Notes under the pieces: model-generated
What the model was told of the DNA's origin: nothing
Databases searched by the model: none
Seen by the model: the letters and a program-made list of their open reading frames with translations, nothing else
Assembly (NCBI GenBank): GCA_025999255.1
Contig: BNXB01000053.1
Location: 1 to 9,024 of the forward strand
Length of the DNA stretch: 9,024 nucleotides
Source: Bacteroidia bacterium
GTDB lineage: Bacteria; Bacteroidota; Bacteroidia; Bacteroidales; Azobacteroidaceae
Direction: 5' to 3'
In this document: positions 1 through 6,530 of the stretch, in pieces
How positions within the stretch are numbered: position 1 is the first letter of the stretch
How the letters are laid out: each line of letters opens with the position of its first letter
Made by a program: the position numbers and the translations under genes

Positions 1-616
1 GCAGGATAATAATCCTGAATTGCAGGAACAAACAATAAGCTACAATAACTGCAATACAAGCCGAACCAATGAGTAGTAAAAACATTTTTCCGAAAATAAC
101 TTTATAAGGAGAAGAAACCATTATTTCAATATATTCGGGGGCAATCGTTCTTAGTTGTATCTTCTCTCTGTAACCGGATTTTGGAGAAACATTTTTTCCC
201 CCATGATTTACAAACGCTATTCTATTACCTAAAGAATCGATTAATGTTAAAGAATAACTAATATTATTACAATCTCTTTCTAAATACAAGGCAACAATAT
301 TATCTAATTTTTCTAATGATAAAGGATATTCTTCCAAATACAAATGATTTTGTAATGCTATAATGTTGGCATATATATCATTATCCAGTTTATACCCTGC
401 TATAATTTTGTTTTTCCATTGACCCGTTCGGTTCGAATCATTCAATCGATATGCTGCTTCTCTTTCTATTGAGGTAATAAAATTTTTACTGACATTTTCA
501 TGGAATTCCTTTTCTAAAAGTATATAAGTATTCTTAAGCCAGATTCCTTGTAAGATAAGAATAGAGATAAGGGCTGTACAAGTAAAAATTTTTATGTAAT
601 TTTTTCCATTTTCCAT
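1..616 (-). CDS. Sensor histidine kinase, N-terminal part (cut by window edge)
   Basis: An open frame on the minus strand runs from an ATG at 616 to the left edge without a stop, giving 205 residues (start MENGKNYIKIF). Residues about 7-27 form a first membrane helix ending in LQGIWL. A mostly polar stretch follows to about residue 175, then a second helix at about 178-198 ending CLFLQFRIII. This helix - extracytoplasmic domain - helix layout, the LQGIWL end of helix 1 and the YIEIMVSSPYKVIF stretch before helix 2 match the sensor part of Bacteroidota two-component kinases as I know them. The dimerisation/phosphoacceptor and ATPase domains would lie beyond the window, so kinase activity is inferred from family resemblance. 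Of three overlapping ATGs (623, 616, 609) only 616 opens this frame. The gene is divergent from the small peptide gene at 739 and is A+T-rich compared with the operons to its right. Confidence 0.8.
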   Translation of the reverse strand, partial: MENGKNYIKIFTCTALISILILQGIWLKNTYILLEKEFHENVSKNFITSIEREAAYRLNDSNRTGQWKNKIIAGYKLDNDIYANIIALQNHLYLEEYPLSLEKLDNIVALYLERDCNNISYSLTLIDSLGNRIAFVNHGGKNVSPKSGYREKIQLRTIAPEYIEIMVSSPYKVIFGKMFLLLIGSACIAVIVAYCLFLQFRIIIL

Positions 617-623
617 TTTCCAT
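603..623 (-). repeat. Three tandem 7-bp units at the kinase start codon
   Basis: On the minus strand the unit ATGGAAA occurs three times without a gap (623-617, 616-610, 609-603). Each copy carries an ATG, and since 7 is not a multiple of 3, the three ATGs open three different frames. Only the middle one reads into the kinase; the third meets a stop after five codons. The repeat therefore overlaps the start codon and first codons of the kinase. Confidence 0.85.
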
Positions 624-629
624 TTTTCA

Positions 630-637
630 CAAAAATA
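630..637 (-). promoter_or_regulatory. Possible -7 box of the kinase promoter
   Basis: TATTTTTG on the minus strand fits the Bacteroidota -7 consensus TAnnTTTG. No TTTG-like -33 box lies 19-21 bases upstream. Transcription from it would start only a few bases before the ATG at 616, giving a nearly leaderless mRNA. In this A+T-rich stretch a chance match is quite possible. Confidence 0.3.
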
Positions 638-676
638 ATAACATTTTAATAACATTTCATCATTTTTTGATAACAT
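637..676. promoter_or_regulatory. Phased ATAACAT direct repeats, possible regulator binding sites
   Basis: Two adjacent 11-bp units, AATAACATTTT (637-647) and AATAACATTTC (648-658), differ at one base. A third ATAACAT lies at 670-676. The ATAACAT cores start at 638, 649 and 670, so their spacings of 11 and 21 bp put them on the same face of the helix. Direct repeats about 11 bp apart are typical of OmpR/PhoB-type response regulators. The third copy sits where the -33 box of the peptide promoter (-7 box at 697-704) should be, as expected for an activator-dependent promoter. The binding role is inference. Confidence 0.45.
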
Positions 677-696
677 ATTTTCTTCTTTACAAAACT

Positions 697-704
697 TATC
701 TTTG
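697..704 (+). promoter_or_regulatory. -7 promoter box of the GG-leader peptide gene
   Basis: TATCTTTG matches TAnnTTTG exactly and lies 34 bases before the ATG at 739, which predicts a leader of roughly 25-30 bases. The -33 position (about 673-677) has no TTTG but overlaps the third ATAACAT repeat, so transcription may need an activator. The leader before the ATG is A-rich and lacks a clear Shine-Dalgarno, which is usual in this phylum. Confidence 0.5.
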
Positions 705-738
705 TGTCATCAATTTTAATTCACTAAAAACAATAGTT

Positions 739-885
739 ATGAAATGGAATAGACGTATTCAAAGACAAAAAACAAATGACGAAAAACTTAAGACATATGC
801 ATTGAATAAAAGCAAAATGTCGAAAATTAAAGGGGGAGAACATTGGGAATACATTGATGGAGAATGGGTATTAGTTCACGATTAA
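739..885 (+). CDS. Small peptide precursor with double-glycine leader
   Basis: This 48-residue protein starts MKWNRRIQRQK and has a basic, lysine/arginine-rich leader ending ALNKSKMSKIKGG (Gly32-Gly33). The tail is EHWEYIDGEWVLVHD, 15 residues with two Trp, one Tyr, six Asp/Glu and no Cys. The spaced hydrophobic residues and terminal GG resemble double-glycine leaders, which C39-peptidase ABC exporters cut after GG; short 'GG' precursors of this kind are common in Bacteroidales. I chose the ATG at 739 because it follows the -7 box at 697-704 and keeps the leader at family length. An in-frame start at 667 would lie upstream of that box and add 24 hydrophobic residues. No exporter, maturase or immunity gene is in the window. 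The neighbour is a divergent histidine kinase, so a signalling peptide is one reading and a small bacteriocin-like product another. Function is unproven. Confidence 0.65.
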   Translation: MKWNRRIQRQKTNDEKLKTYALNKSKMSKIKGGEHWEYIDGEWVLVHD

Positions 886-917
886 ACATTTAGTTCAAAG
901 ACTCTCGTTTGCATATT

Positions 918-1622
918 TCATTTATAAATCAGGAAAAGGCAAGGTCGTTTCGAAAGATCCGGCGCTTGCCTTTTCCATTCCGCAAGATTCCGGGTTTTAA
1001 TATATTCGGTTTCGCAGGTTATATCTGCAGCAATACACAGTTTGGTCGAAGGTTTGCACGTCCTGATAAAATCTTCTACTAATTTTTCATTCCGGTAAGG
1101 CGTTTCGATAAACAATTGCGTCTGGTTTTCCGAATAGATCCTTTGTTCGTATTGTCTGATCGCTTTCGTCCGTTGATCGGCATCAATCGGAAGGTAACCG
1201 TGAAAAGCAAAGTTTTGTCCATTGAAGCCGGAAGCCATCAAAGCCATCAGGATAGAAGAAGGCCCGACCAGGGGTACCACCCGAATATTTTTTTGTTGTG
1301 CCATAGCAACCACATCAGCTCCCGGATCGGCAATTGCCGGACAACCCGCTTCCGAGATGATCCCCACCGGATTCCCCTCCATCACAGGCTTCAGGTAATC
1401 CGAAAGAACCTGGGGAGAAGTATGTTTATTCAATAAATAAAATGTCAGTTCATCAATATTGATGGAAGCATCCGTTTTTTTCAGAAACCGCCGCGCCGTA
1501 CGTTCATTCTCAACTATAAAATGACGTATTTTCAAAATAATTTCACGGTTATAAGCCGGAAGAACCTGATCAACCGGGGTCTCCCCTAACGGCACGGGAA
1601 TCAAATAAAGGAATGCCTGCAT
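918..1622 (-). CDS. RsmI-like SAM-dependent methyltransferase (tetrapyrrole methylase family)
   Basis: The 234-residue product has the features of the tetrapyrrole (corrin/porphyrin) methylase fold: N-terminal YLIPVPLGET (6-15), equivalent to the VPTPIGN strand of RsmI; SEAGCPAIADPG (90-101); PLVGPSSI (117-124); and FHGYLP (140-145). RsmI itself methylates the 2'-O of C1402 in 16S rRNA. This protein is shorter and its N-terminal motif differs (PLGET for PIGN), so it looks like the second, compact COG0313 member found in Bacteroidota rather than RsmI itself; its target is unknown. I place the start at 1622 because the family begins right at the first strand; an in-frame ATG at 1676 would overlap the upstream glycosyltransferase by 44 bases. 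It is last in the ahcY-glycosyltransferase operon, 10 bases after the previous stop. Confidence 0.85.
   Translation of the reverse strand: MQAFLYLIPVPLGETPVDQVLPAYNREIILKIRHFIVENERTARRFLKKTDASINIDELTFYLLNKHTSPQVLSDYLKPVMEGNPVGIISEAGCPAIADPGADVVAMAQQKNIRVVPLVGPSSILMALMASGFNGQNFAFHGYLPIDADQRTKAIRQYEQRIYSENQTQLFIETPYRNEKLVEDFIRTCKPSTKLCIAADITCETEYIKTRNLAEWKRQAPDLSKRPCLFLIYK
932..976. repeat. Perfect 12-bp inverted repeat in the 3' end of the methyltransferase gene
   Basis: GGAAAAGGCAAG (932-943) and CTTGCCTTTTCC (965-976) are exact reverse complements separated by 21 bases. The repeat lies within the last 20 codons of the minus-strand methyltransferase and 46 bases beyond the stop of the convergent peptide gene. 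It could cap or end one or both transcripts, but no clear T-run follows on either strand. Confidence 0.6.
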
Positions 1623-1632
1623 ATACTCATTA

Positions 1633-2751
1633 TTAATTTTTGAATGATTTCGCAAATTCCATAACACTATCGGCAAACTTCTCCCAGGAAAGATTTTCTT
1701 TTTCTTTCCTGATATTATCTATAAACCGACCCTTTCCTAAAGAAAAAACCCGTTTTACTGCCGATGCTATACTTTCCGAATCCGGTTTGCAAATGATTCC
1801 TGTTTCCGGTCGTTCGATCGTATCCCTCAAACCTCCGACATCAGTTGCTACCACTGGTACCTCGAAATGGTAAGCTACCGGAATTACCCCGCTCTGAGTC
1901 GCCGATTTATACGGTAAAATCAATAAATCCGCCGCAGAAAATAAAACCGGAACCAGACTGTCTTCAATATATTTGTTCATTACACGGATACAATCTTTTG
2001 CCGGCGAATGTGAAATCTGAGTTTCGTATTTCCCAAAACTACCGTAACTCTCACCCGCAATAAGTAATTGAAAATCATCGTCCAAACCGGCCATGGCGTC
2101 GACCAGTAAATCCAATCCTTTGTAATCGCGGATTAAACCGAAAAAAAGCAAAGTTTTTTTGTCCGGATCAAGTCCTAGTTTTTTTCTTGCATCCTGCATA
2201 TGAATCTTCTCTCCAAAATGGCTGTACAAAGGATGTGGGCGTTCACAAAACGAAGATCCCGGGTTCATTGAAAGGATATCATTCTTTACCATATCACTCA
2301 TTACTACAAAGCCTTTACACCGGTCGAACAACAACCCGGCAAATGGTTTGTCAAAAAATTTAGGCTCATGAGGTATTGCATTGTGCACCAAAGAAATAAT
2401 CACCGTTTTCTTTTTCAATCGACTGGCAATATGTCCGTATGCCGGTCCTAAAAAAGACATCCAATAGACTATAATCAGAACATCCGGTTGAAATTTCCCG
2501 ATTTCTTTTGCCGTTTTTTGATACGAGAACGGATTAATACTATCTAAAATCCTTTCCGAAGGTATTTCAATAGCCTCATCTTCTTTTTCCACATACTGCG
2601 TTTTTCCCGGAAACAAAAATCCGGGATATAATCGTGAAAAAGAAAATGCTTTGACTTCGTGTTTTTCCTCCATAGCACGGTAAAGCATTGCGCTGAATTG
2701 GGCAATACCTCCGCGATAAGGGTAGAAAGGGGAAAGGATTGCAATCTTCAT
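1633..2751 (-). CDS. Glycosyltransferase, GT4-like (GT-B fold)
   Basis: The 372-residue product has the two-domain GT-B layout. The N-terminal domain opens [20 protein letters not shown] with the usual glycine-rich loop. The C-terminal nucleotide-sugar domain has LLFFGLIRDYKGLDLLVDA (about 201-219), LLIAGE (229-234), the AADLLILPYKSATQSG stretch (273-288) and VPVVATDVGG (298-307). It would transfer a sugar from a nucleotide donor to an unknown acceptor, perhaps in surface polysaccharide or glycolipid synthesis. The usual first Glu of the GT4 EX7E motif appears replaced, since the region reads SATQSGVIPVAYHFE; some relatives share this. No signal peptide is seen, so it is cytosolic or peripheral to the membrane. 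Its ATG overlaps the ahcY stop by one base (TAATG), indicating translational coupling, and the methyltransferase follows after 10 bases. Confidence 0.88.
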   Translation of the reverse strand: MKIAILSPFYPYRGGIAQFSAMLYRAMEEKHEVKAFSFSRLYPGFLFPGKTQYVEKEDEAIEIPSERILDSINPFSYQKTAKEIGKFQPDVLIIVYWMSFLGPAYGHIASRLKKKTVIISLVHNAIPHEPKFFDKPFAGLLFDRCKGFVVMSDMVKNDILSMNPGSSFCERPHPLYSHFGEKIHMQDARKKLGLDPDKKTLLFFGLIRDYKGLDLLVDAMAGLDDDFQLLIAGESYGSFGKYETQISHSPAKDCIRVMNKYIEDSLVPVLFSAADLLILPYKSATQSGVIPVAYHFEVPVVATDVGGLRDTIERPETGIICKPDSESIASAVKRVFSLGKGRFIDNIRKEKENLSWEKFADSVMEFAKSFKN

Positions 2752-4169
2752 TAATATCTATAATGTTCCGGTTTATACGGGCCATTTACGTCAACCCCGA
2801 TATATGCGGCCTGTTCCGGAGTTAATTCAGTCAGTTCCACTCCGATATTTTCAAGATGCAGACGGGCGACTTCTTCGTCCAGATATTTCGGCAAACGATA
2901 CACGCCAATCTCATAATTTTTTTGCCACAAATCGATTTGCGCCAGGGTCTGATTGGTAAAAGAATTACTCATCACAAACGAAGGATGCCCGGTTGCACAA
3001 CCTAAATTTACCAACCGGCCTTCAGCTAAAAGAAAAATCGAATTCCCTTTCGGGAAGGTATATTTGTCCACCTGAGGTTTAATATTCAAATGCTTAATTC
3101 CAGGATAATGAACCAATTTATGTACCTGAATTTCATTATCGAAATGACCGATATTACAAACGATCGACTGGTCTTTCATTTGTTCCAGGTGTTCAATCCG
3201 AATCACATCACGATTTCCGGTAGTAGTTACAAAAATATTTCCTTCTTTCAGCGCATTTTCTATAGTAGTTACTTCAAAACCTTCCATGGCTGCCTGCAAA
3301 GCGCAAATCGGATCAATTTCCGTAACAATCACACGGGCGCCGTACGAACGCATGGATTTGGCACAACCTTTACCGACATCGCCATATCCCAATACTACGA
3401 CAACTTTTCCTGCAATCATGACATCGGTCGCCCTCTTAATCCCGTCGGCAAGGGATTCCCGGCAACCATAGAGATTATCAAATTTGGACTTGGTAACCGA
3501 ATCGTTTACATTGATAGCGGAAACCAATAATTCACCGGCCTCCATCATTTGGTACAAACGATGCACTCCTGTAGTTGTTTCTTCCGAAATACCTTTCAAA
3601 CCGGACACCGTACGATGCCAACGCCGACTGTCTTCTTTCAGAATACGATTCAATGTATCAAGAATTACCTGTTCTTCGTGATTTCCACCTTTACGATCAA
3701 TAAATTTTGCATCATTTTCAGCTTTGTATCCCCAATGAATGAGCAAAGAAGCATCGCCTCCATCGTCCACAATGAGGTTCGGGCCTTTTCCATCCGGGAA
3801 ACGAAGAGCCATATCGGTACACCACCAGTATTCTTCCAAAGTTTCGCCTTTCCAGGCAAAAACAGGGACTCCGGCCATAGCAATAGCAGCGGCGGCATGA
3901 TCCTGGGTAGAAAAAATGTTGCAACTTGCCCAACGAACATCTGATCCAAGTTCTACTAAAGTTTCGATTAATACGGCCGTTTGGATGGTCATATGTAAAG
4001 ATCCGGTTATCCGGGCTCCCTTTAACGGTTTTTCTTTCCCATACTTTTTACGTAAGGACATCAGGCCCGGCATTTCATGTTCTGCTATCTCAATCTCTTT
4101 ACGTCCAAAATCGGCCAAAGAAATATCCGCCACTTTATACGACAGATTTTCCATGAATTTTTCTGACAT
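2751..4169 (-). CDS. ahcY: Adenosylhomocysteinase (S-adenosylhomocysteine hydrolase)
   Basis: This 472-residue enzyme reversibly splits S-adenosylhomocysteine into adenosine and homocysteine with tightly bound NAD, removing the product inhibitor of methyltransferases. Family signatures are plain: [15 protein letters not shown] (58-72), [15 protein letters not shown] (83-97), DDGGDASLL (135-143), [16 protein letters not shown] (220-235, with Lys227, Asp231 and Asn232 at the known active-site positions), the Rossmann loop GYGDVGKG (261-268), GHFDNEI, and the C-terminal tail ending KPEHYRY that reaches into the partner subunit. Length is normal for a bacterial enzyme. I chose the ATG at 4169 because an upstream in-frame ATG at 4253 would place the promoter inside the gene; an ATG at 4154 (MENLSYKV) is an alternative. 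It is first in a three-gene operon, divergent from the LOG-family gene. Confidence 0.97.
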   Translation of the reverse strand: MSEKFMENLSYKVADISLADFGRKEIEIAEHEMPGLMSLRKKYGKEKPLKGARITGSLHMTIQTAVLIETLVELGSDVRWASCNIFSTQDHAAAAIAMAGVPVFAWKGETLEEYWWCTDMALRFPDGKGPNLIVDDGGDASLLIHWGYKAENDAKFIDRKGGNHEEQVILDTLNRILKEDSRRWHRTVSGLKGISEETTTGVHRLYQMMEAGELLVSAINVNDSVTKSKFDNLYGCRESLADGIKRATDVMIAGKVVVVLGYGDVGKGCAKSMRSYGARVIVTEIDPICALQAAMEGFEVTTIENALKEGNIFVTTTGNRDVIRIEHLEQMKDQSIVCNIGHFDNEIQVHKLVHYPGIKHLNIKPQVDKYTFPKGNSIFLLAEGRLVNLGCATGHPSFVMSNSFTNQTLAQIDLWQKNYEIGVYRLPKYLDEEVARLHLENIGVELTELTPEQAAYIGVDVNGPYKPEHYRY

Positions 4170-4197
4170 TTTTATTGTTTTATAATTAATTAAACCA

Positions 4198-4205
4198 CAA
4201 AAGTA
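4198..4205 (-). promoter_or_regulatory. -7 promoter box of the ahcY operon
   Basis: TACTTTTG on the minus strand is an exact TAnnTTTG match, 28 bases upstream of the ahcY ATG. A TTTG does occur upstream, but only 11 bases away, so the -33 box is weak or missing. The short leader leaves no room for a SAM or SAH riboswitch. Confidence 0.5.
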
Positions 4206-4226
4206 GTGAATAAAATCAAATGTTCT

Positions 4227-4234
4227 TAATTTTG
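4227..4234 (+). promoter_or_regulatory. -7 promoter box of the LOG-family gene and downstream operon
   Basis: TAATTTTG fits TAnnTTTG and lies 31 bases before the ATG at 4266. No convincing -33 box is seen. An AAAGG at 4256-4260, five bases before the ATG, is one of the few Shine-Dalgarno-like sequences here. The box is only 21 bases from the opposing ahcY -7 box, so the two promoters probably compete for the same DNA. Confidence 0.4.
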
Positions 4235-4265
4235 TACTTTCAAAAAATCTCATCGAAAGGTATTT

Positions 4266-4856
4266 ATGTCTGAATTAGTGAAAACAATTACAATTTACGG
4301 AGCTTCCAGTTCAAGGATCGACACGGAATACACTGCCGCAGCTCAAAAACTGGGAGAACTGATGGCCAAAAAGAATATTGCATGCATCAACGGGGCCGGA
4401 CAGAAAGGCGTTATGGGCGCCGTCACCGAAGGGATGCTGGCTCATAGAGGTAAAGTAATCGGCATCATTCCTCAGTTTATGATCGAAGAAGGTTGGCTCA
4501 ACCATTCCCTGACAGAAGTCATTGTAACACCGGACATGCATAGCCGTAAACAACTGATGGCCGAAAAATCAGATGCCTGCATCGCTCTTCCGGGAGGTAT
4601 CGGAACAATGGAAGAACTACTGGAAATAATGACCTGGAAACAATTAGGATTGTATAAAAATCCGATTATTATTCTCAATACAAACGGATATTATAACTTT
4701 CTACTCCGGATGCTGGAAAAATCGGCATCCGAAAATTTTATTCATCATAAACACCGGTTAATCTGGAATGTTGCCGAAAGTCCGGAAGAGGCGCTGGAAT
4801 TAGCCGTTCAAAATCACAAATGGGATCCGGATCCCCGATCATTCGCCGCCTTGTAA
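4266..4856 (+). CDS. LOG-family protein (TIGR00730), probable nucleoside 5'-monophosphate phosphoribohydrolase
   Basis: The 196-residue product has a Rossmann-like fold with the LOG ('lysine decarboxylase-like') signatures: TIYGASSS near the N-terminus, [13 protein letters not shown] (41-53, the usual GGG.GLMG loop), MHSRKQLM (91-98) and [20 protein letters not shown] (109-128), which supplies the catalytic Arg94 and Glu116/Glu117 region. Characterised members hydrolyse cytokinin riboside monophosphates or AMP-like nucleotides to base and ribose 5-phosphate; older 'lysine decarboxylase' labels are wrong. Its physiological substrate in this bacterium is unknown. Length is typical. It is the first gene of the rightward cluster and DUF4271 follows after eight bases. 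Confidence 0.9.
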   Translation: MSELVKTITIYGASSSRIDTEYTAAAQKLGELMAKKNIACINGAGQKGVMGAVTEGMLAHRGKVIGIIPQFMIEEGWLNHSLTEVIVTPDMHSRKQLMAEKSDACIALPGGIGTMEELLEIMTWKQLGLYKNPIIILNTNGYYNFLLRMLEKSASENFIHHKHRLIWNVAESPEEALELAVQNHKWDPDPRSFAAL

Positions 4857-4864
4857 TCATATTC

Positions 4865-5743
4865 ATGCAGGAAAACGAATCAACATATCATCAGAATTCA
4901 ACGGTAATATATCAAAATACGTTGACCGAATCCCAGGATTCAATCGCGGAATACCGTGATTCTACATCAACCGGTGTAGTAAGCAATGATTTTATGTATT
5001 GTTTTCCGGATTATCCGGTAATACAAAAAGATACCATCGTATCCATATCCCCGGCATTTATTCCACAGATAGAAAAAATTTCAGAAAAGCCAAAATTACA
5101 GAATAGTATTTTCATCATTTTTCTTTTTTGCTTCATTATCATTTCCCGGGTTTTAAGCAGTAAAGCCCAAATGTTCCTTTCCCTTCCCGATGAATTATTC
5201 AGATTGAAAAAAAGAAAAAGTATCTTCACCGAGCCTGTTGGTAACGAGCTATATGTTAAATTATTGCTATTCTTTCAAACAGTGGTTATCTTATCTATAT
5301 TTACCTATTTGGCATCTACGAACCATCCTGAAGTCAGTAAAAATTTTGCCTTATCCGATTTTTACGAAAACATCGGCAGGATTTGCCTTCTTTTTATCTT
5401 GTTCTTCGTCTATAAATGGGTCTCCTACAATGTCGTAGGAACAATCTTTTTTTCTAAAGAGACACTTGCCCAGTGGATCAATAATTTTACATCCCTGATA
5501 TGTATTTTGGGAATCGTAATTTTTGTCCCTGTACTACTGATGTTTTATGTTGAGTGGGTGTACTCTTTTTGCTATTTTTTCATTCTTTCTTGTTTCCTGA
5601 TTGTTATAATCATTATCATTTACAGAACTCATGTGTTATTTTTTCATAATATCCGCCAATTGCATTATTTATTTTTGTACCTTTGCGCCCAAGAAATGGC
5701 CCCTTTATTGATTTTGTATAAGGGCTTGGTTTATTTAACGTAG
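4865..5743 (+). CDS. DUF4271 family integral membrane protein
   Basis: The 292-residue product has a Ser/Thr/Gln-rich N-terminal segment (about 1-79) and about six membrane helices (roughly 80-96, 132-150, 172-190, 206-226, 232-253, 266-290). The end, LYLCAQEMAPLLILYKGL, resembles the conserved C-terminus of DUF4271 proteins found before hemD in Bacteroidales; that resemblance and the gene order are the basis for the call. Function is unknown. I chose the ATG at 4865, eight bases after the preceding stop. An in-frame ATG at 4820 would overlap the LOG gene by 37 bases and add a basic, unconvincing extension. The position before hemD hints at a link with haem or envelope biology, but that is only context. 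Confidence 0.8.
   Translation: MQENESTYHQNSTVIYQNTLTESQDSIAEYRDSTSTGVVSNDFMYCFPDYPVIQKDTIVSISPAFIPQIEKISEKPKLQNSIFIIFLFCFIIISRVLSSKAQMFLSLPDELFRLKKRKSIFTEPVGNELYVKLLLFFQTVVILSIFTYLASTNHPEVSKNFALSDFYENIGRICLLFILFFVYKWVSYNVVGTIFFSKETLAQWINNFTSLICILGIVIFVPVLLMFYVEWVYSFCYFFILSCFLIVIIIIIYRTHVLFFHNIRQLHYLFLYLCAQEMAPLLILYKGLVYLT
5678..5685 (+). promoter_or_regulatory. Possible internal promoter (-7 box) for hemD-rnpA-yidD
   Basis: TACCTTTG, an exact TAnnTTTG match followed by C, sits inside the 3' end of the DUF4271 gene, 75 bases before the hemD start. The -33 region lacks a TTTG at the right distance. It would let hemD, rnpA and yidD be transcribed apart from the two upstream genes. GGAAGG at 5745-5750 is a fair ribosome binding site for hemD. 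Confidence 0.4.
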
Positions 5744-5759
5744 TGGAAGGTAGCACTTT

Positions 5760-6530
5760 ATGGTCTTGAGTGTAAAAAAAGTTTTGGTATCCCAGCCTAA
5801 ACCGGAGACGGAAAAATCTCCCTATTTTGATATTGCTGAGAAATACGGTGTAAAAATCGAATTTCGACCATTTATAAAAGTCGAACCGGTTACAGCAAAG
5901 GAGTTCAGGACTCAAAGAATTGCTATCCTCGAACACACAGCTGTTATTTTTACTGCCAAAACAGCAATAGATCATTTTTTTCGGCTTTGTGAAGAATTAC
6001 GGGTACAAATACCCGAAACCATGAAATATTTTTGTGTGACGGAATCAATTGCCGTATATCTTCAAAAATATACGATATACAGGAAACGGAAAATTTTCTT
6101 TGCTCAGTCAGGAAAAATGGAAGATCTGATAATCCCTATCGGTAAGCATAATAAAGAAATTTATCTGGTGCCGGTATCCGATGTTCATAAAGACGATCTT
6201 ATGCACTTGCTGGACGAAAAGAAAATCAAGTACAACAAGGCTACCATGTATAAAACCGTAAGTAATGATTTTACCCCGGAAGAAAAATTCGATTACGATA
6301 TGCTGTTGTTTTTTTCTCCCGCCGGAATTTCATCTTTGTTAAAGAATTTTCCTGAATTCCAGCAAAATGATATCAAAATCGGATGTTTCGGTTCATCTAC
6401 TGCAAAAGCTGTCCGTGATGCAGGTTTACGCCTGGATATTGAGGCTCCGGGCCCGGAAGCTCCATCGATGACGGCAGCTCTTGAGAAATACTTGAAAGAA
6501 TTATCTAAAAACGGGAAAAATAACTGCTAA
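5760..6530 (+). CDS. hemD: Uroporphyrinogen-III synthase
   Basis: The 256-residue cytosolic enzyme closes and rearranges hydroxymethylbilane into uroporphyrinogen III, the branch point to haem and corrinoids. The family diverges strongly, so the call rests on resemblance to Bacteroidota HemD: KKVLVSQPKPETEKSPYF near the start, HTAVIFTAKTAIDHFF (about 59-74) and MKYFCVTESIAVYLQKY (about 87-103) in the first half, LVPVSDVH and YDMLLFFSPAGISSLLKNFP in the second, and the C-terminal FGSSTAKAVRDAGLRLDIEAP followed by PEAPSMTAALEKYL. The fold is two Rossmann-like lobes. It lies 16 bases after DUF4271. Its TAA stop is in frame with, and immediately followed by, the rnpA reading frame. Confidence 0.9.
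   Translation: MVLSVKKVLVSQPKPETEKSPYFDIAEKYGVKIEFRPFIKVEPVTAKEFRTQRIAILEHTAVIFTAKTAIDHFFRLCEELRVQIPETMKYFCVTESIAVYLQKYTIYRKRKIFFAQSGKMEDLIIPIGKHNKEIYLVPVSDVHKDDLMHLLDEKKIKYNKATMYKTVSNDFTPEEKFDYDMLLFFSPAGISSLLKNFPEFQQNDIKIGCFGSSTAKAVRDAGLRLDIEAPGPEAPSMTAALEKYLKELSKNGKNNC

Noticed and set aside
667..738. In-frame upstream start giving a 72-residue version of the GG peptide
   Set aside because: It begins upstream of the -7 box at 697-704 and adds 24 hydrophobic residues before a leader that is already of normal length from the ATG at 739.
1116..1436. Plus-strand frame of 106 codons opposite the methyltransferase
   Set aside because: Antisense shadow of a recognised gene; its composition is low in hydrophobic core residues and rich in Arg/His, as expected from codon mirroring.
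3090..3530. Long plus-strand frame of 146 codons inside ahcY
   Set aside because: It is antisense to a certain, strongly conserved gene, with no recognisable motif and no start signal.
4170..4200. SAM or SAH riboswitch before ahcY
   Set aside because: The predicted leader is only about 20-25 bases from the -7 box to the ATG, too short for any known class, and no paired structure is visible.
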